From: Calendula officinalis
Lineage: Eukaryota > Streptophyta > Magnoliopsida > Asterales > Asteraceae
DNA length: 64,000 nt
Assembly (NCBI GenBank): GCA_963853835.1
Contig: OY970830.1
Location: 39,269,966-39,333,965 of the forward strand
Direction of reading: 5' to 3'
Shown here: positions 11,343 through 23,363 of the stretch, piece by piece
How positions within the stretch are numbered: position 1 is the stretch's first letter
Layout of the letters: every line of letters starts with the position of its first letter
Position numbers and translations under genes: made by a program
Notes under the pieces: generated by a model
Told to the model about the DNA's origin: nothing
The model's input: only the letters and a program-made list of their open reading frames with translations
The model's database searches: none

Positions 11343-13424
11343 TTAAGTTCCTAGAAACTTCTCCTCCAAGAAGACACCTTTCCGAGCAATAAAAACTTTG
11401 TTGTCTTCTTGATGATAGAAATAATATCCTAAGGTTTCCCTTGGATATCCAACGAAGATGCACTTATCTGACTTGGGGTTTAGTTTGTCTGTGAAATTAC
11501 ATCTAACATATGCTTCACAACCCCAAATCTTGAGAAAAGACAATTTTGGCTTTCTCCCCGTCCAGTGCTCGAACGAAGTCTTTTCTACTGACTTGGTCAG
11601 AATTCTATTCAGTGTGAATGCTGCAGTCTCGAGTGCATGTCCCCAAAAGGATAGTGGTAGTGGGGCGCGACACATCATTGAACGTACCATGTCCAACAAG
11701 GTGCGATTTCTCCTTTCTGATACACCATTCATCTGAGGTGTATACGGAGGTGTGAGTTGTGAAACAATCCCACATTCTTTCTAATGGTTGTTGAACTCTT
11801 GGCTCAAATATTCGCCTCCTCGGTCTGACCGAATTGACTTTATTTTCTTGCCAAGTTGGTTTTCTACTTCCCTCTGATATTCTTTGAACTTGTCAAAGCT
11901 TTTAGACTTTAGTCTCATAAGAAAGACATAACCATATCTATTGAAGTCATCAGTAAAGGTAATGAAGTAGCGGTATCCACCTCTGGCTTCTGGAGAGAAG
12001 GGTCCACACACGTCACTGTGTATAATCCCTAACAACTCGCCTGCCCTTTCATTGTAGTGATTGAAAGGGTCTTTTGTCATTTTGCCAGATAAACATGATT
12101 CGCATATCGCATATGATTCCAAATCAAATGGCTCTAGAATTCCATCATCGTGGAGCTTCTTAATGCGAGTCTCGTTTATATGACCTAAACGACAATGCCA
12201 AAGATAAGTTTGATTCAAGTTACTCTTGGATCTTTTACTTATATGATAAACATCTCGTTCTATGTTATTTAGATTTAACGTATATAGACCATTATGAGAA
12301 TTTGCTTTAAAATATAAAATGTCATCTTTTAAACATGAAATCGTTTTTCCATAAAACTCATAATAAAAACCACTGTCTATAAGTAAATCAAAAGAAATAA
12401 CATTTTTAATAAATCTAGGAACATAATAACAATCTTTAAGTTCCAAGACTCTTCCTGAAGGCAACTTGAGAAGATATGTTCCTACGGCTTCGGCTCCAAC
12501 CTTGGAACCTTCGCCTACTCGTAGTTCAACATCCCCTCGTCCTAGCCTCCTGTTCTTTTTAAATCCCTGCAAATGATTGAAAATGTGATGACCACATCCA
12601 GTATCCAATACACAGGATTCACTAGAAGTAAAGAGACAATCAATCATAAAGATACCTGAATCACTGAAAAAATCAGTGTCCAACAGTCCCACATCGGACG
12701 TGTGCTCGCAAATATCCTTGCTACCACAAGTTGGGCAACACAAATCAGCAAAGTTCTTCAACCACTCATCGAAATCATCATGCTGAATCTCAGGGAGAGA
12801 TTCTTCCTCTAGCCTTTGAACATTGCGTTTACACAAGAGATTCTCGTGTAGTCCTGCGACAGTCAAATCAAAAATCCCAACTAAACGTACTAACTTATCC
12901 AGATAGTATTGTGTGAGAGATCCAAACAAGAACAAGACTTGTTCTTGTTGGTTTGATGCGCCAGTAACCAGGGTGAGACAATCTAGCAACCTTCTTATGT
13001 TAGTAAGATGGTCACTCAATGGTTGATCATCCTTCATCTTTGACGAAAAGATTTCTTGCAAAATGAACTGCTTACTTTCTTTAGTACTATCTTTAAACGT
13101 CTCCTCAAGATACTTGATAAACTCATAGCATGGTTTCTTACGTAGATTATCAGTAAGCTCTGATATTGAAGTAAGAATGAGAATCGACATAACTTGTGAT
13201 TCATCTGCCAGATACTGATAATAAGCATCAAGCTCATCATCCTAGGCATCTTGCCCTGGTTGTCCCTTGGGCACCTCGTCTATCACGTATAGTAGTGCTT
13301 TTAGGAAGTTCCTAAAATGCACATTCCAAACTTTGTAGTTTGGACCAGTAAGCTTCCATTTTTCAGTGATGAGCCTTTGGGATTCAATTGGTGAGTAAAA
13401 CGGAATTTATGACAATACAGACAT
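11343..13424 (-). pseudogene. Copia-2 gag, protease and integrase
   Basis: The first ATG is at 13424-13422, soon followed by an in-frame TAA, with another stop (TAG) near 13243. The long open part 13190-11781 covers the gag remnant (YEFIKYLEETFKD), protease (VLDTGCGHHIFN), GAG-pre-integrase (LWHCRLGHINETRIKKLH, CESCLSGKM) and the integrase core (IIHSDVCGPF, SIRSDRGGEYLSQEF). A stop follows FNNH. The rest of integrase (NGVSERRNRTLLDMVRSMM with the catalytic Glu) continues in 11732-11343 and stops early. I see no CCHC knuckle between gag and protease. This would process and integrate the element cDNA. It is multiply broken. Confidence 0.88.
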
Positions 13425-15343
13425 CTATAAGAAAAACAACAAACGGTTAGTATGATTAGAAAAATAAATAACTTCTAACATTATTACCTTTTAAGAATAA
13501 TAGTTAGACTAGGATCCATATTTTACGCCCTCTAATGCAAGGTTTGGGCACCTCCCATTAGAGACACGCTATTTCTGGTAGGTACAGCCATACCGATCGC
13601 CTCTTGAACTAGAAACGATTCCTAGATGTTCGGGATATCAAGTTGAACAACAAACTTGTACATGTTTTAATCCCTCTAGTGCACTTTGGGACGGGACTCC
13701 CGATTATCACCAAAATAGATCGTACCACCTAAGACAGTGCGATGCCTTGCGCCGGGACTTCCGATTATCACAAGACCCTACGCACCCTAACACTCGCAAT
13801 GATTTGAATCCACATCTAAGGTTCTTTCTCCTTACAATGTGAATATTGTTGAACAAGTGAGGTGTTCCATTAGGTGGGTTGCAATCTGATCTCAAATTTT
13901 CTAAAAAGGATTTTCCTTTGTTCGAAAAAGTTACCCAGTTTTTAATTACTTGGTTTTATAAACTAACTGTTTATAAATTCCACTTTTTAATTTGTTTCTT
14001 AAAACTTGGTTTTATAAACTAACTGTTTATATCGCCACTACAATTTTAAACTTGGTTTTCTAAACAAACTGTTTATAATTACCATTATTAATTTTATATC
14101 TTGTTTTTCTAAACGGTTTATAATCACCATTATTAATTTTTAAAACTTGGTATTATAAACTAACTGTTTATAATTACCATTCTTTATTAAAACCTTGGTA
14201 TTATAAACTAACTGTTTATAATTACCATATTTTTATTCCAACTAAAATAAATGAAATAAAATTAATACATGCAATTATTTAAAATTGCTTATGTCATAAC
14301 CCAAAGACTTGTATTTGTGTTTTGTGTAATTTTAATAATAAAAAATAATAATTTCTGAAAATTAAAAAAAAATTCGGAATTTATAAATAAACACAATGTC
14401 ACGACTTTTGGGTTATGTCATACTAATTAAATAAATAAATAAACTGATAATTTAAATTACCAAACTGATAATTATTAAATTACCCATAAACTGGTTTCTT
14501 ATTTCCCTCTTAATTTTATAATTATCTTGATTTTAATAAACTATTAAAATCATTAGGTTTAATAATTTATTATCCTTTTATTATTAATAATAATAAAATA
14601 AAATAAAATAACCTAATCAAGATTTATGTAAATCCTTTCCTTTTTGATTTTATTCTTGATAGTTTGTCAAAAAAAATCAAAAAGATTTACATAGATTGAC
14701 TTTACAAAAATAAAAAATCTTACATAAAATCTTGTAGATTTTTTATTCCCGATTTAGGTCACATAAAATCTTGTACCCTAAATACGGTAACTTGGTCACC
14801 AAGAAACCCTCACCCAACCGAGAACTCGGTGGGTTCGGTTTCGGCCGACCACTCGGTCGTCGAACCGAGCCCCAACCGAGTCACGGTTGGTTCGGTTTCG
14901 ACTCCCGTTTTTTTTTAGTTAATTTTAATAATAATAAACTTTTTCTTTTGTCTAAAAAATCCTATTCAATCCAATTGTTCATGATTTTGAATAACTTTTC
15001 TTGGATCAAATATTCTAGGGTTTTTCTTACTAAACAAAAAGAAAACTAATTTATTTTATCTTGAAACCTATTCAATCCAATTGTTTATAAACTTGAACAA
15101 TGTTCTTGGATCAAAATTACTAGATTTATTTCTAAGATAAAAAAAAACTTAATAATATATATACATATATATAAAATTCGAAAAACAAGAGAGAAAGAAA
15201 AAGAAACCTAATTTCTTTTTATCTAGAACCCAATTCAATCAAATTGTTCATAAACTTAAACAATGTTCTTGGATTAAATTTCCTAGGGTTCTTTTTGCTA
15301 AACAAAAAGAAACTCAACTGAATCTCATTGAGATTAGTAGGAA
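13425..15343 (-). other. Copia-2 5' leader with imperfect repeats
   Basis: About 1.9 kb, very AT-rich. 13935-14240 holds about six imperfect copies of ttggtnttataaactaactg followed by tttataattaccat. 14800-14900 is a local GC-rich block with repeated aaccga/tcggtt motifs. No coding signal. Confidence 0.65.
13935..14240. repeat. degenerate tandem repeat in Copia-2 leader
   Basis: About six copies of a 35-60 bp unit whose core reads cttggttttataaactaact then gtttata. Confidence 0.75.
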
Positions 15344-15355
15344 GCTCTAATACCA
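15344..15355 (-). promoter_or_regulatory. primer-binding site of Copia-2
   Basis: The reverse complement is TGGTATTAGAGC, one base from the initiator-Met PBS, one base from the LTR end at 15357. Confidence 0.85.
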
Positions 15356-15356
15356 C

Positions 15357-16052
15357 TGTAGGAAAACCTAGTATGATTCACATGGCAGAACTTGAATCCC
15401 ACATACCGGATCTCTACTAGTCAATGAGATCACAAGAACATTAAGATGATGAACATTACCTTTAGATTGCTAAAGAAGTGATCCACCTCTACCGCACCAC
15501 CTGAACACGCTGCAAGACCGCGTTGTACCAACAAAGCAACACACAAGAAACCGTGTGTGTGTGTGTCGTTCGTCGACCGAACAAGCAAAACCGAAAACCC
15601 CCTTTGGGGTTCTTTCCGATCGGCCGAACAAGAGAGGAGGGAAGGAGATCTCTAGGGTTCTTTTTGTGTTGTAATGTGTAACCTAAAACCCTAATCTTAG
15701 TCCCTTATTTATAAGGGATTAAGTTACCATTAGGTCCTTGGAGTTTAATTATGTTTAATTACATAATTAAACTTCCTATTAACACTTTAAACCCTTGGAC
15801 TTTTACTAGTTAATTAATTAACTATTAATTAACTTGTCCGTTAAATATTTAAGTTAATATTTAACTTTTCCTCTTTAATAATAATTAACTTATTATTATT
15901 TATTCTCTTATTTATAATTAACTTAACTAGTTATTTATTCCAAACAACTTACTTTATTCGGTTGTCCATTATTGGGTGTGGTGGGACCCTTTAGTGCCTT
16001 ATAACATTGGACACGGTGACACGTGTACTTATCTGTGCACATAAATCCTTCA
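15357..16052 (-). repeat. 5' LTR of Copia-2
   Basis: 696 bp, starts tgtagg and ends ttca. Partner of 7972-8673. Confidence 0.92.
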
Positions 16053-16057
16053 CATCT
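16053..16057. repeat. Copia-2 target-site duplication, right (CATCT)
   Basis: catct, identical to 7967-7971. Confidence 0.9.
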
Positions 16058-16087
16058 TTATTATCTTTCCAATCCCACTTTGCTTCC

Positions 16088-17258
16088 ATGGCTGACAAGC
16101 TCCACCCAGCACTAACCATCTCCAACATAAAAAACCTTGTTCCTATCACCTTGGAGATGGAAAAGAGCCAATATATATCCTGGAGTGAACTCTTCAAAAT
16201 ACACTGTCGGGCCTACCAAGTTATTGACCACATCATCCCTTCCACCTCTTCTTCCTCAAATGCTACTGACCCATCATGGTCTCGATTGGATGCTATTGTC
16301 CTTCAATGGATTTATGGCACAATCTCAAACGATCTACTCAATACCATACTCAAACCCGATTCTACTGCCAAAGACGCATGGGATCGCCTCAAAAATATCT
16401 TCCAAGATAACAAACATTCACGGGCGGTGTACCTCGAGAATCAATTCTCAAACACCCGTCTTGATAACTTCTCCACCGTCTCTGCTTATTGTCAAGAATT
16501 GAAAATGCTTGCTGACCAACTTGCAAATGTTGGTTCACCGGTGACTGAACAATGCATGGTACTCCAATTAATTGCCGGGCTCAATGACACATATGACGGT
16601 GTTGCTACTCTCATTCAACACAGTGATCCCCTACCACCGTTCTATGAAGCTTGATCTAAACTCATCCTCGAAGAGACTCGTAAAGCTAAACAGATCGCCA
16701 CATCCACCGGAGAAGCTCTTCTCACCACCACTACCAACGCTCATGCATCGAAACCCTCCAACAAAATCAATACTGACCAGCATCATCGTAACTCAAATCA
16801 CTCATCCAATTCTAGCCGTGGCAATGGTGGAGGATGGAACAATGGTCGTGGGCGTAGCGGTGGGCGCGGTCGGGGACGTAGCGGCGGCAATTCCTTCAAC
16901 TCGTCCCGTGAATCAAGTGGGTATCGACAGCCATTTTGGGGACAATTTCCTCCCTAGCCTTGGTCCACTCAAAATTGGGCCATCCCACCATGCCCATACC
17001 CAACAATGCAATGGGCCACAAATAACAGGCTCACAAATAACAATAATACTCCTGGCTTACTTGGCCCACGACCACAACAATCTTATGCAGCCTCGGTGAC
17101 ACCTTCAACCAATTTTGCATCAACTGATATTGATCAAGCACTTCACACAATGACACTTAACCCGCCGGAAGACAATTGGTACATGGATACCGGTGCTACA
17201 TCTCACATGACCGGCTCCTCAGGTAAACTCTCGTCTTTTTCAACACGAGCAACTCACG
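16088..17258 (+). pseudogene. Copia-1 gag and protease
   Basis: The chosen start is the ATG at 16088 (MADKLHPALT), which follows the leader closely; the frame open upstream of it lies in Copia-2 LTR sequence. Gag-like blocks are YISWSELFKIHCRAYQVIDH, DAWDRLKNIFQDNKHSRAVY and LKMLADQLANVGSPVTEQ. It then carries an RG-rich tract (NNGRGRSGGRGRGRSGG) in place of a CCHC knuckle, and ends at the protease site WYMDTGATSHMTG. Two in-frame stops interrupt it, TGA at 16652-16654 and TAG at 16955-16957, both consistent with C-to-T decay. A frameshift near 17250 moves the reading to the integrase frame. Confidence 0.87.
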
Positions 17259-18471
17259 AAAAATTATTGTTGGTAATGGAAATGTTATTCCTATATTTGG
17301 ATATGGACACACTACACTTTCTCCAGCCTACCCCCCTTTACACTTACGTAATATTCTTTACTCACCACAACTTATTAAAAATCTTGTCTCTGTTCGTCGT
17401 TTTACTATTGACAATAATCTCACAATTGCTTTTGATCCTTTTGGTTTTACTGTGAAGGAATTCCCGGCGGGGAGACCACTAATGAGATGTAATAGCACCG
17501 GGGACCTCTATCCCATCACATCTTTCATGCTTCGCCAACTAAAATCTCCATCTACCTTTATTGCTTTATCTCAAGACTTATGGCATCATCGTTTAGGGAA
17601 CCCGGGTGCAAACATTTTGAAATCTCTTAGAAATAAAAGTTACATTCAATGTAACACCACTAAAAAATCTTCTATTTGCCAATCTTGTGTTTTTGGGAAA
17701 CATATAAAACTCCCTTTTCTAGATTCTAATACTCGTACTATTTCTCCTTTTGATATAATACATAGTGATTTATGGACTTCACCAGTCTTGAGTTCCGGTG
17801 GTCATCGCTATTACATGTTACTTTTAGATGACTACTCAAACTTTCTTTGGACATTTCCACTTGGTCAAAAATCTCAAGTTTACTCAACTTTTCTCACTTT
17901 TTATACATTTATCAACACACATTTTGCCACCACTATTAAAACTTTCCAATGCGACAATGGAAAAGAATACAATAACAACTCATCCCATCAATTTTGCAAT
18001 AAAAATGGTATGTCTTTCCGTTTCTCTTGTCCTCACACATCATCTCAAAATGGAAAGGACGAACGAAAAATACGAGCCATCAACAACATAATTCGAACCA
18101 TAATGTCACATTCTAGTTTACCTGCTCGTTTTTGGCCACATGCTCTTCAAATGGCAACATACTTGTTAAATATTCTTCCTAGCAAGTTGTTAAATTACAA
18201 CTCACCCACTCAAATTCTATATCAACGTAACCCCTCTTACAACCATTTACGAACATTTGGTTGTCTTTGCTACCCTCTTTTACCATCCACAACCATCAAC
18301 AAATTACAACCACGCTCCACACCTTGTGTCTTCCTCCGCTATCCATCCAACCACCGTGGCTACAAATGCTATGATTTAACAAACAATAAAATAATTCTTT
18401 CTCGACATGTAATATTTAATGAGTCTATTTTTCCTTTCTCTAAAATTCACACCCCTTCACCATCCTCCTAA
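17259..18471 (+). pseudogene. Copia-1 integrase
   Basis: Open from about 17452 to TAA at 18469-18471, with homology starting soon after the frameshift. The GAG-pre-integrase block reads LWHHRLGNPGANILKSLRN with CQSCVFGKHIKLPF. The integrase core has catalytic Asp in IIHSDLWTSP, Asp in FQCDNGKEYN and Glu in NGKDERKIRAIN (family usually NGKAERK). Downstream FGCLCYPLLPS and FLRYPSNHRGYKCYD are typical copia C-terminal blocks. It would insert the cDNA into the host genome. Confidence 0.88.
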
Positions 18472-20412
18472 AAATTTCTCCACGATAACATTCACCCTAC
18501 AATTCTTCATGATATGTCTCAACCTAATACTACACAAACACCACTTCACACATCCTCTCCCTCATCTTCAGGATCTACCACTCCTCTCACTCCTCAACCT
18601 CAGCCCATTACCGATTCATCATCCACCGCTCATAGCTCATCCACCTCGGCCCACATTCCATCCAACCCAAACACATCTAGCACTCCTCCTTTTTCCAGCC
18701 ACCCTACTTCCCAATCATCTTTCATTTCCTCCCCCCACCCAGCTCAATTATCTCGAATCAACATCCCACCTCCACCACGGTCTATGACCACAAGAAGCAT
18801 GGCTGGGATCATCAAAACCAAAATACCATTTAATCTCAACACTTCCACCACTCGTTCCCCGCTTCCTCGCACTCCCACAGATGCTCTATCCGATCCAAAT
18901 TGGAAAAATGCCATGACTGACGAATTTAATGCTCTAATTGAAAATAAGACTTGGGTTTTAGTTCCACGTACCCCTACTATGCATGTTATTCGTTCAATGT
19001 GGATTTTTAAACAAAAACTAAAATCTGATGGTTCTCTTGAGCGATACAAAGCTCATCTTGTTGGTGATGGCAGGTCTCAACAGGTTGACTTGGATTGCAA
19101 CGAGACTTTTAGCCCGGTGGTTAAACCCGCAACTATACGCACCGTTCTTGCGCTTGCTTTATCCAAGTCATGGCCCATTCATCAATTAGATGTTAAAAAT
19201 GCGTTTTTACATGGAAACTTAAATGAAACTGTTTATATGCATCAACCAGTGGGTTTTCGAGATCGTCATCACCCGGATTATGTTAGCTTATTAAAGAAAT
19301 CATTATACGATCTTAAACTAGCACCACGGGCTTGGTATCAATGGTTTGCGGATTTTGTATCGACTATTGGGTTTGTCCACAGCAAATGTGATCACTCACT
19401 CTTCATCTACAAAGATGGTCATGATATTGTCTACTTACTGTTATATGTGGATGACATTATTCTCACCTCATCTTCTGAAACACTTCGACATAAACTAATG
19501 TCTAGCCTTTCTCGTGAATCTGCAATGAAAGACCTAGGTCCGTTAAGTTATTATTTGGGTATCGCGGTTACACGCACCACTCATGGTCTTTTTCTTAACC
19601 AAACACAATACGCCAAAGACATTATTGAACGGGCAGGTATGTCTTCTTGCAAACCCGCTCACACACCAGGTGATACCAATGCCAAATTAAGCAGCATCTC
19701 AGGAGATATATATTCGGACCCAACACATTATCGAAGCTTGGCCGGTGCTCTTCAATATCTTACTTTTACAAGACCGGACATTTCTTACGCGGTTCAACAA
19801 ATTTGTCTCCACATGCATAATCCGTATGTTGATCACATGAATGCTTTAAAGCGTATTATCCGATACATCCAAGGCACTGTTCAGTATGGTTTACATCTCA
19901 CCAAATCCGCAACCACCAATCTTATTTCCTACACCGATGCGGATTGGGGTGGTTGCCCTGACACCCGTCGTTCCACTTACGGCTACTGTGTGTTTCTTGG
20001 TGACAATCTCGTGTCATGGTCTTCTAAACGCCAGCCAACACTATCTCGTTCTAGCGCATAAGCAGAGTATCGGGGAGTTGCAAACGTTGTATCTGAAACA
20101 CGTTGGACACGTAATCTTTTACTTGAACTACAATGTCCACTTAACAAAGCGTCGATTGTGTATTGTGACAATGTAAGTGCAATCTACCTTTCAGAAAATC
20201 CAGTTCAACATCAACGTACTAAGCATATCGAAATGGACATTCATTTTGTCAGAGAAAAGGTTGCACGTGGTCTGGTTCGCGTGCTACACGTTCCATCTCG
20301 ATATCAAATTGCCGATGTATTCACTAAAGGTTTACCACGTATCTTGTTTGATGATTTTCGTGACAGTCTCAGCATTCGACCTCCTCCCGCTTCGACTGCG
20401 GGGGAGTATTAG
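18472..20412 (+). pseudogene. Copia-1 reverse transcriptase and RNase H
   Basis: Same frame as the integrase. A Ser/Thr/Pro-rich linker precedes RT. RT blocks are NWKNAMTDEFNALIENKTW, MWIFKQKLKSDGSLERYKAH, IHQLDVKNAFLHGNLNE (first catalytic Asp) and LLYVDDIILTSS (YVDD). RNase H has YTDADWGGCPDTRRSTYGYC, then a TAA at 20059-20061 breaks the AEAEYR block, and DNVSAIYLSEN and IADVFTKGLP follow. The final TAG at 20410-20412 overlaps the PPT (gggggagtat). RT blocks are complete, so the element was recently functional apart from the point lesions. Confidence 0.9.
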
Positions 20413-20413
20413 C

Positions 20414-20627
20414 GGTACTATTAGCTATACACTAGTGTACTACATTGTAGTATTGTACTACATTGCTCTTCATTAGCTGTACATTAAAGAGCATATTATC
20501 GTAGCCTAGAATAGATCCAATAATTATGTATTTACCATAGATGGACATAAAGTGTATCCTATAAATTGCATTGTAAATGAATGAGAAAAGCACAACGACT
20601 GATTCCCAAATCTCTTATATTCTTACA
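20414..20627 (+). repeat. 3' LTR of Copia-1
   Basis: 214 bp, ends cttaca. The first base is G where the left LTR has T. Preceded by the PPT at about 20398-20409. Confidence 0.87.
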
Positions 20628-20953
20628 GGAAAAGCTAAGGAAGGTTCATGAAAAATTGTGAAGTAAGGTAAAGGGGGTCTATGTTTTATTTAGGTGTGGT
20701 TTAATTTTAACTCCATTGTTAATGAGAAAATAAATATATAGAGAAAGTCATATCGAAAAACCATGAAATGATACTTTCTCAATAAGTCACAACTTTTAAT
20801 TTTATTTTTTTTATTATTATTAATTTTTTGATTATGCAATTTCATATATTTAGAGGGTCTAATTAGAAAAGCGTTTAACATGTATTGTTTTTTTAAATAA
20901 TATTTTTTATTTTAAAGTTCAACTTTATTAGTTATATATTTATATAGAGTCGT
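20628..20953. other. AT-rich interval, no gene seen
   Basis: No coding or repeat signal recognised. Confidence 0.5.
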
Positions 20954-21460
20954 ATTCAAGGAAGTCCTTGATTTTTATAAAGTCACAAGGGACAAATCTT
21001 AATCGTTTGATCAAAGCATCCCTTAACCACCGCCACCATCAAATCACAAGTGATTCAATATACAATCACCACTGCCGCCCACTGCCGCTGCCGACCACCT
21101 CAGGCCGCCGCCGGCCGGTCGCCGCATCACATGTGATTGGATACGCAATCACATGTGACTGAAAGCAGCCGACGGTGGTGAGGGGTTCCGGTGGTGGAGA
21201 CGGTGGCCGGCAGAGGTTGGTGGTTGTGGTGGTCGGCAGTGTTGAGTCTTATGTGATTTAATACACATTAGGTGGTGGTGGCGGTGGTGGTCGGCGGTAC
21301 GCAATCACATGTGATTTAATACACATGAGGTGGTGGTGGTGGTGTTGATGTGTTGAATCACATGTGATGTTGGTGGTGGTGGTGGTGATTTGGGGGTTGA
21401 TTGATCCAATGGCTGAGATTTGTCCCTCAAGACTTTACAAAATGATGGACCTCCTTGAAT
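20954..21460. mobile_element. MITE-1, Mutator-like, with CACATGTG motifs
   Basis: About 60-bp imperfect terminal inverted repeats starting attcaagg (left) and reading the same on the opposite strand from the right end. The TIR contains the module agggacaaatctcagccatt (right end, minus strand). The interior has several copies of aatcacatgtgatt-like palindromes and GGTGGT-rich sequence. The outer flanks are too AT-rich to call the TSD. It is related to 52039-52633. Confidence 0.75.
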
Positions 21461-22504
21461 GTTTATATACTTATATATTAACATTTTTTTATTATTAAAA
21501 ACTTTAATTCAAAGTTATATATCACTTAGTTATTTTATTTTTTTTTTACAATAATTAGGTATTGAAAATGAAATAAATAAATGTCAAATTTTATACTTAA
21601 GACTATCATTCAACATGTAAAACAAATGAGTGCACTGATTATCTAGATAGACATAATATCTCCAGACAAGCATTTTAATCAGACAAGGCTTAATGAGTAA
21701 AAAAAAAAAAAATAAAGCCCTAAGCGTTATGGAAATTTATCGACAATTTAAATAAAGCCATAAGCGTTATGGAAATTTATCGACAGTTAGCACTTAGACT
21801 TTGGATTTGAGATAAATAAATGAATCTTAATCTTAAATTTAATTGAATCAAATTGGTAACTTAATTTGGTTCTACACCAAATTACATATCATACGATCTT
21901 GCGTGATAGATTGTTGTGTCAAAGGGCCAACTTTCATAAGGGGCCAAGGCCTAACCGCGTAAGGGCAAAAAATATGGATGTTTTCGACAAATGAAAAGTG
22001 AAGCAGGGGATTCGTTTGTTAAGGTAAATATGGTCAAGGTCTATTAATAGGCATGAACGCACCGAACAAACATGAACGAATCCTTTTTGTATTCGTTTGT
22101 TAAGGTAAATAATTGTTCGTGAAGAACGTATATGTAAGTCCATGAAGGATCATAAGGTCTATTACTTAGTCATTGGAGCTTTACCTGTCAAAGAAAGATA
22201 CAAATATTATACAAGGTCACTGACGAAGGAAGGATCACTGAAAAGGAATCCTATGTGAATTTTTTAGAAGATCTCAGCGACCATTAAAGCAAAGTGAAAT
22301 CACATTCATCAAAGCAAAGTGAAATCTTCTTAGTGATACTCATATTACACTATTCATGATCAATTGAATTATTGTGATATGAGTGTTTGAACTTGTATTC
22401 GATTATTTGTTGACCAATATTTGTCATAGTTAATATTTGTTGTATTGTCTATTTATTCAAGTAATTTAGTTAGGGTTCGTGTTTTTAATTATTCCATAGT
22501 TAGG
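21461..22504. other. intergenic sequence with short duplications
   Basis: A 40-bp unit (aataaagccctaagcgttat...) is duplicated in tandem at about 21711-21790, and attcgtttgttaaggtaaat occurs twice (about 22011 and 22090). No gene recognised. Confidence 0.55.
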
Positions 22505-22508
22505 GTTC

Positions 22509-23040
22509 GACGAATTTGACAAAAGTTTCTATCCTACGTTGGCAACACGAAAGTTTAAGTAACATATTTTGAAAATTTGTATAAGTTGTGCCAAAGGTAT
22601 GGCAGCATCGAAACTCAAAGAATGGAACAATTTTGAAAGATTTGAGTTTCACATTTAGAAGTAAAAGAAGAGAGTGATGTCAACAACGCAAGAGACAAGA
22701 GGTTGTCATAAACAGATGCAATCAATACTAATTGGGATTAGTAAAGAGATCGACGAATTTGACAAACAATTGTATCTACGTTGGTAACATTGTTTTGAGT
22801 AAAAACAAATTTGAAATTTAGTGCGGAGTTGTTCCAACGATGTGGCAACAACGAAACTCAAAGAGTGTTTGAAAAATTTTGAGTTTAATTTTGAACACAA
22901 AACGGAGAAGATGATGTCATCAACGCAAGAGACAAAAGTTTGTCATAAACAGATGCAATCAATACTAATCGAAATTAGTAGAGAGATCGACGAATTTGAC
23001 AAAAATTTGTATCCTACGTTGCCAACATTGTTTTGAGAAA
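22509..23040. repeat. tandem repeat, about 237-243 bp period
   Basis: cgacgaatttgacaaa recurs at 22508, 22751 and 22988, and gcaagagacaa...gtttgtcataaacagatgca recurs 237 bp apart (about 22687 and 22924). Just over two diverged units. On the plus strand both units share reading such as HKQMQSILI and EIDEFDK; only the second is open. Confidence 0.8.
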
Positions 23041-23363
23041 ACATTTTTGAATATGAATCAATGAAACTCAATTTGGTACAATTTGAAAAATTTGAGATTG
23101 AGTTTCTGAAAAATTTGAATAATGAGTAGAAAATGGGTTAACAATGAAGATGCTCCCCCTTTACCAATGAAGTTTCATAAAAATGCTCCCCTAGACGAAT
23201 GCATATCGATTTTCTCCCCCTTGACAAGTGAATATAGAAATTCTCCCCATCAACCAAGTATGTCATTGAAGAACGGGTTTAAAGCTGATATACTTGAAAG
23301 CCATTTCTTTGAAGCTCGGGTCATACACTGAAGTGTGTAAGAGCCATACTCCTGCAAAGCAAA
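23041..23363 (-). other. 3' region of Copia-3 with polypurine runs
   Basis: On the minus strand there are several GGGGGAG-type purine runs (opposite gctccccctt near 23151 and ttctcccccttg near 23213), as found between pol and the 3' LTR of copia elements. Pol is missing; the gag-like frame ends at 23364 directly beside this region. The 3' LTR boundary cannot be fixed. Confidence 0.45.

Larger units (their letters stand above)
7972..16052 (-). mobile_element. complete Ty1/copia element Copia-2, nested in Copia-1
   Basis: 8081 bp on the minus strand. LTRs are at 7972-8673 (3') and 15357-16052 (5'), PBS at 15344-15355, coding region 13424-9542, PPT beside 8674, and TSD CATCT on both sides. The LTRs differ at about a dozen or more positions over 700 bp by eye, so the insertion is not very recent although it is younger than Copia-1. 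The first dinucleotide of the left LTR is TA instead of TG. The order gag-PR-INT-RT-RH is copia type, and the RT/RH motifs (YADD, YRDRSRRLIGLSQ, REHQKTRH) resemble the Tork/Angela branch (inference). Confidence 0.92.
7718..20627 (+). mobile_element. Ty1/copia element Copia-1, split by Copia-2
   Basis: 5' LTR 7718-7931, PBS and leader to 7971, insertion of Copia-2 (7972-16052), then gag, protease, integrase, RT and RNase H at 16088-20412 and the 3' LTR at 20414-20627. Without the insert and one TSD copy it would be about 4.8 kb. The short LTR and RG-rich gag tail without a CCHC knuckle suggest an Ale/Retrofit-type lineage (inference). No 5-bp TSD matches across the outer ends (ttagc before the left LTR, ggaaa after the right), consistent with an upstream copy joined through the shared LTR. 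All coding parts carry lesions. Confidence 0.88.
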
